Shown here in pieces: positions 12,571-14,837 of a DNA stretch of 14,837 bases (the stretch's first letter is position 1; the number at the start of each line of letters is the position of its first letter). The notes below the pieces were generated by a model. It was not told the DNA's origin. It saw only the letters and a program-made list of their open reading frames with translations, and did no database searches. Source of the DNA: Gammaproteobacteria bacterium (lineage in GTDB: Bacteria; Pseudomonadota; Gammaproteobacteria; SZUA-229); the NCBI GenBank assembly GCA_026197015.1, contig JAPHRB010000164.1, forward strand, positions 1 to 14,837. Reading direction: 5' to 3'. The translations under genes were made by a program, and so were the position numbers.

Positions 12571-13839
12571 ATGAAAGCACATATAATTAACAGATATTTT
12601 TTAACGGCATTAATTTTAATATTTTCATCAGAATTGTTTGCAACAGCAGCAACTGACTATGAGCAAGGTGTGGCGGCATATAAGGCAGGTGATAATGCAT
12701 CAGCAGTTATATATTTTGAATCAGCCCTAAAGCAAGGTATGGTTTCGATTTCGCTTAAATATAACCTGGCCAGTAGTTACTACAAAGTGGGCAGGTACGA
12801 AGAGGCAAAAAAGTATTTCAAGCTGTTAAATAAGACACTGGAAATGCGCGAAATCGCAGAATATCATCTGGGCGTCATTGCCGTTAAAGAGAAAGACAGG
12901 TCACTGGCACAACGTTATTTCAGTTCAGTTGTGAACTCAGGTAAAGATGAAAAACTCGTGAAGCTATCAAATAAATATCTACTTGCACTTGCAGGAAATG
13001 AAGATCGATGGAAAAGCAGACTATCATTAAATTTAGGATATGATGATAATATTAGCTCTGTTTCTGAAGACTCGGTTCTGGACACGGCCGATTCGTTTTA
13101 TGAATTATCTGCATCGAGTAATCTGCTTATCAAGGGAAGAAGAAAGCAAGGCTGGCTTGCGGATGTAGCGGTATATGGAATTAAATATAGTGATATTGAT
13201 GAAAACGATCAATATGTTATTGCACTGGGTGTAGAAAAAGCTATGCAGTTTAAGGGCTGGGATACCGGAGTTCATTTAAGCGTGGCAGATATCACCTATG
13301 GTGGAGATGATTTACAAACAATTGGTAAGCTGAATTTTAGAGGGCGAAAAAAGATTTCTAAAAACGAGTGGATCAATATGCGTTATCAGTATGAAGATAT
13401 TAAAAGTGATCAAACCATTTATGATTATCTTGAAGGCTGGCGACAACGTGTTAGCCTCGAATATCAAAACCTTACCAAAAACAATATCAGTCAGATACAG
13501 TATGAGTATGAATTAAATAACAGGGGTGAGTTAATCACAAGTATTGGTACGTATGATTACTCGCCAACTCGCCATACAGTGCGTGGAATATACACGCATT
13601 TTATAAATAAAAAGTGGTGGCTAACGGGTGATATGTCGTATCGCTTTAGTGATTTTGAGGCTTCACAAACAATAGACCGGGACGATGATCAATGGATGTT
13701 TGCGCTAACGACTGACTATCGTTTTGATAAGACATTTAAGTTGACCGCAAAATATCAGTACACGGATAATTCATCAACGTTAGATGTATATAGCTATGAT
13801 AAATCTGTTATAAGAGTGGGAATAAGTAAAATGTTTTAA
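12571..13839 (+). CDS. TPR-containing outer membrane beta-barrel protein
   Basis: The frame opens at GTG 12553, but ATG 12571 is preferred because it begins a proper signal peptide (MKAHIINRYFLTALIL..., cleavage near FA-TA at 24). That gives 422 residues. Two to three TPR-like helical hairpins follow (about 28-59, 62-91 and 97-125; for example YEQGVAAYKAGDNASAV and YYKVGRYEEAKKYF). From LSLNLGYDDN (151-160) to the end the sequence is alternating beta strands and ends KMF, as expected for a barrel inserted by the BAM complex. This N-TPR/C-barrel plan resembles surface lipoprotein assembly modifiers and polysaccharide-export proteins; which of these applies cannot be decided. GGAG at 12555-12558 is 12 bases from the ATG, a little far. 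Confidence 0.8.
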   Translation: MKAHIINRYFLTALILIFSSELFATAATDYEQGVAAYKAGDNASAVIYFESALKQGMVSISLKYNLASSYYKVGRYEEAKKYFKLLNKTLEMREIAEYHLGVIAVKEKDRSLAQRYFSSVVNSGKDEKLVKLSNKYLLALAGNEDRWKSRLSLNLGYDDNISSVSEDSVLDTADSFYELSASSNLLIKGRRKQGWLADVAVYGIKYSDIDENDQYVIALGVEKAMQFKGWDTGVHLSVADITYGGDDLQTIGKLNFRGRKKISKNEWINMRYQYEDIKSDQTIYDYLEGWRQRVSLEYQNLTKNNISQIQYEYELNNRGELITSIGTYDYSPTRHTVRGIYTHFINKKWWLTGDMSYRFSDFEASQTIDRDDDQWMFALTTDYRFDKTFKLTAKYQYTDNSSTLDVYSYDKSVIRVGISKMF

Positions 13840-13879
13840 CAGAGTGGGGTAATCCGTAGGTGCTTGAAAAGAAACAGGC

Positions 13880-13923
13880 TCAGTGGCAAGCGACAGTACT
13901 AATGATTCTCGCTTGTCAGTGGC
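13880..13923. repeat. Hairpin flanked by TCAGTGGC direct repeats between convergent genes
   Basis: CAAGCGA (13887-13893) and TCGCTTG (13909-13915) form a seven-base stem. TCAGTGGC occurs in the same orientation on both sides (13880-13887 and 13916-13923). There is no T-tract. It lies between the convergent TPR-barrel and FG-GAP-like genes and may help end both transcripts, or be a remnant of a small repeat. Confidence 0.35.
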
Positions 13924-13982
13924 CCATTAATTAAGATTATCGATAATGTAAATATGCAGTTAAGCGCATCATTAATTGATAT

Positions 13983-14558
13983 TTATGGCATTTCATCAGG
14001 TTCGAAAAGTTTGTAGTCGTCTTTATCAAAATAGATATAGGTGTCAATACCTGCTTCTGTTGGAATAATAATTAAATCTCCTTTCAGTTTTACTGGCAGG
14101 TAGGAAATATTGTTTTTATAGTCGTTATCGCCTGCATGATTAACAATCAGTTCAAAAGACGGGGTCTCAAGCGCCCCGGTGTAATCCAGCAATATATGAG
14201 TTTTGATATCATTTGATGACCATCCTTTTTTGCGACCATGAAAAATTACGATAGATTTATGAAATTTATCTGATGATGCGGCACCAGTAACATGCCATAA
14301 ATTATTTGCCTTAATATTTGAAGTATTAAAATTTACCGAATCAGGCATAAATATCGCAGCAATATCAGTCAAACCATCTCCATTAAAATCACCCTGTCTA
14401 ACTGTTGAAGTGTCTAAAATTGCTTTAGAGGAAACCAGTCTTTTAATTAGATCACTAGTTATATCAATATTCTTATCAAGATTGTTTTCTGCATTACAGG
14501 AAAGAGAAACAGACGTAGCAAGAATTAACAATATAAATAATTTATTTAAAAACATCAT
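13983..14558 (-). CDS. Exported protein with one FG-GAP-like calcium motif
   Basis: A 191-residue protein with an N-terminal signal peptide (MMFLNKLFILLILATSVS...), cleaved perhaps after CNA (23). The cysteine at 21 (SLSC) is not in a canonical lipobox, so lipidation is uncertain. DFNGDGLTDIA (57-67) is a D-x-N-x-DG-x2-D calcium-binding loop, as in FG-GAP/VCBS and dockerin-like repeats, here present once. The remainder is beta-rich (WHVTG, KSIVIFHGR, THILLDY, DLIIIPTEAGIDTYIYFD) and may be a small single-blade or lipocalin-like fold. I do not recognise a family. AAGG lies upstream of the start, about a dozen bases away. It is 55 bases downstream of the M23 peptidase gene on the same strand and could share its transcript. 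Confidence 0.7.
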   Translation of the reverse strand: MMFLNKLFILLILATSVSLSCNAENNLDKNIDITSDLIKRLVSSKAILDTSTVRQGDFNGDGLTDIAAIFMPDSVNFNTSNIKANNLWHVTGAASSDKFHKSIVIFHGRKKGWSSNDIKTHILLDYTGALETPSFELIVNHAGDNDYKNNISYLPVKLKGDLIIIPTEAGIDTYIYFDKDDYKLFEPDEMP

Positions 14559-14613
14559 AAAATATAACCTTAAATATTAAGAGTAGACTGAAAAAATAAG
14601 TATTAAAACATCT

Positions 14614-14837
14614 TTAATACATTGAAGCCTTATCTAACATCTGCGTTGGATCAAACAGGTCTCCACGTCTTTGATAAGGCTTTGATGAACGCACGGTTAG
14701 AGATCCAGTTAAAGTGCCCTTGTACGTCTCAAGATGTAACATTGACATTTTATTGCCGCTTTTGAATACCAGCTCACCTACGTATGCAATAACTTGTCCG
14801 CGTTTTACTTTTGCACCTGTGACTATGCCGGCAGCAA
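14614..14837 (-). CDS. M23-family peptidase, C-terminal end only
   Basis: The minus strand is open from the window edge to TAA (complement of 14614-14616), giving 73 residues that begin AAGIVTGAKVKRGQVIAYVGEL. This is the end of the LytM/M23 beta domain: the G-x-K-V-K-R-G-Q-x-I-A-x-V-G turn, then MLHLETY, whose His is the expected third zinc ligand, and a tail RRGDLFDPTQMLD typical of these enzymes. M23 enzymes cut peptidoglycan cross-bridges outside the cytoplasm. The N-terminal part, including the first HxxxD motif, is outside the window, so activity cannot be judged. Confidence 0.8.
   Translation of the reverse strand, partial: AAGIVTGAKVKRGQVIAYVGELVFKSGNKMSMLHLETYKGTLTGSLTVRSSKPYQRRGDLFDPTQMLDKASMY

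Noticed and set aside
13936..13947. Palindrome ATTATCGATAAT between convergent genes
   Set aside because: Short and AT-rich; expected by chance in DNA of this composition, with no flanking structure.

Overview
The window looks like a chromosomal segment of an AT-rich gammaproteobacterium (about 40% G+C by eye). The gene order ilvB-ilvH-ilvC-pssA-leuA, the pseudomonad-like class I IlvC sequence and a rimI gene preceded by a HolD-like gene are all typical of non-enteric gammaproteobacteria such as sulfur oxidisers, methanotrophs and pseudomonads. No transposase, phage, CRISPR, tRNA or rRNA gene is visible.

Positions 1-949 hold the 3' part of an exported DUF302-like protein and its strong terminator. 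Positions 950-4696 hold the branched-chain amino acid operon ilvB-ilvH-ilvC, beginning at a GTG start, followed by a highly structured 3' UTR and a terminator. Positions 4754-4843 carry a palindromic intergenic repeat. Next come pssA (phosphatidylserine synthase) and leuA. The leuA gene has a good promoter and a 40-codon, leucine-packed leader peptide; a segment of the leader complements the leuA ribosome binding site, which suggests leucine-sensed translational attenuation.

Positions 7657-10121 are a tight three-gene cluster. The first gene joins a HolD (psi)-like N-terminal clamp-loader peptide to a degenerate family-4 uracil-DNA glycosylase domain with four putative Fe-S cysteines. The second is rimI. 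The third is a membrane-anchored HExxH metallopeptidase that overlaps rimI by one base.

Positions 10122-14837 encode cell-envelope proteins: a FadL/OmpP1-type outer-membrane channel with a strong terminator; on the minus strand a small exported protein made largely of Met-x-x-x tetrads; a TPR plus beta-barrel outer-membrane protein; and, on the minus strand, an exported protein with one FG-GAP-like calcium motif downstream of the C-terminus of an M23 peptidase that runs off the window.

The most interesting items are the leuA leader system, the psi/UDG4-like protein upstream of rimI, and the methionine-tetrad protein with its helically phased promoter repeats.
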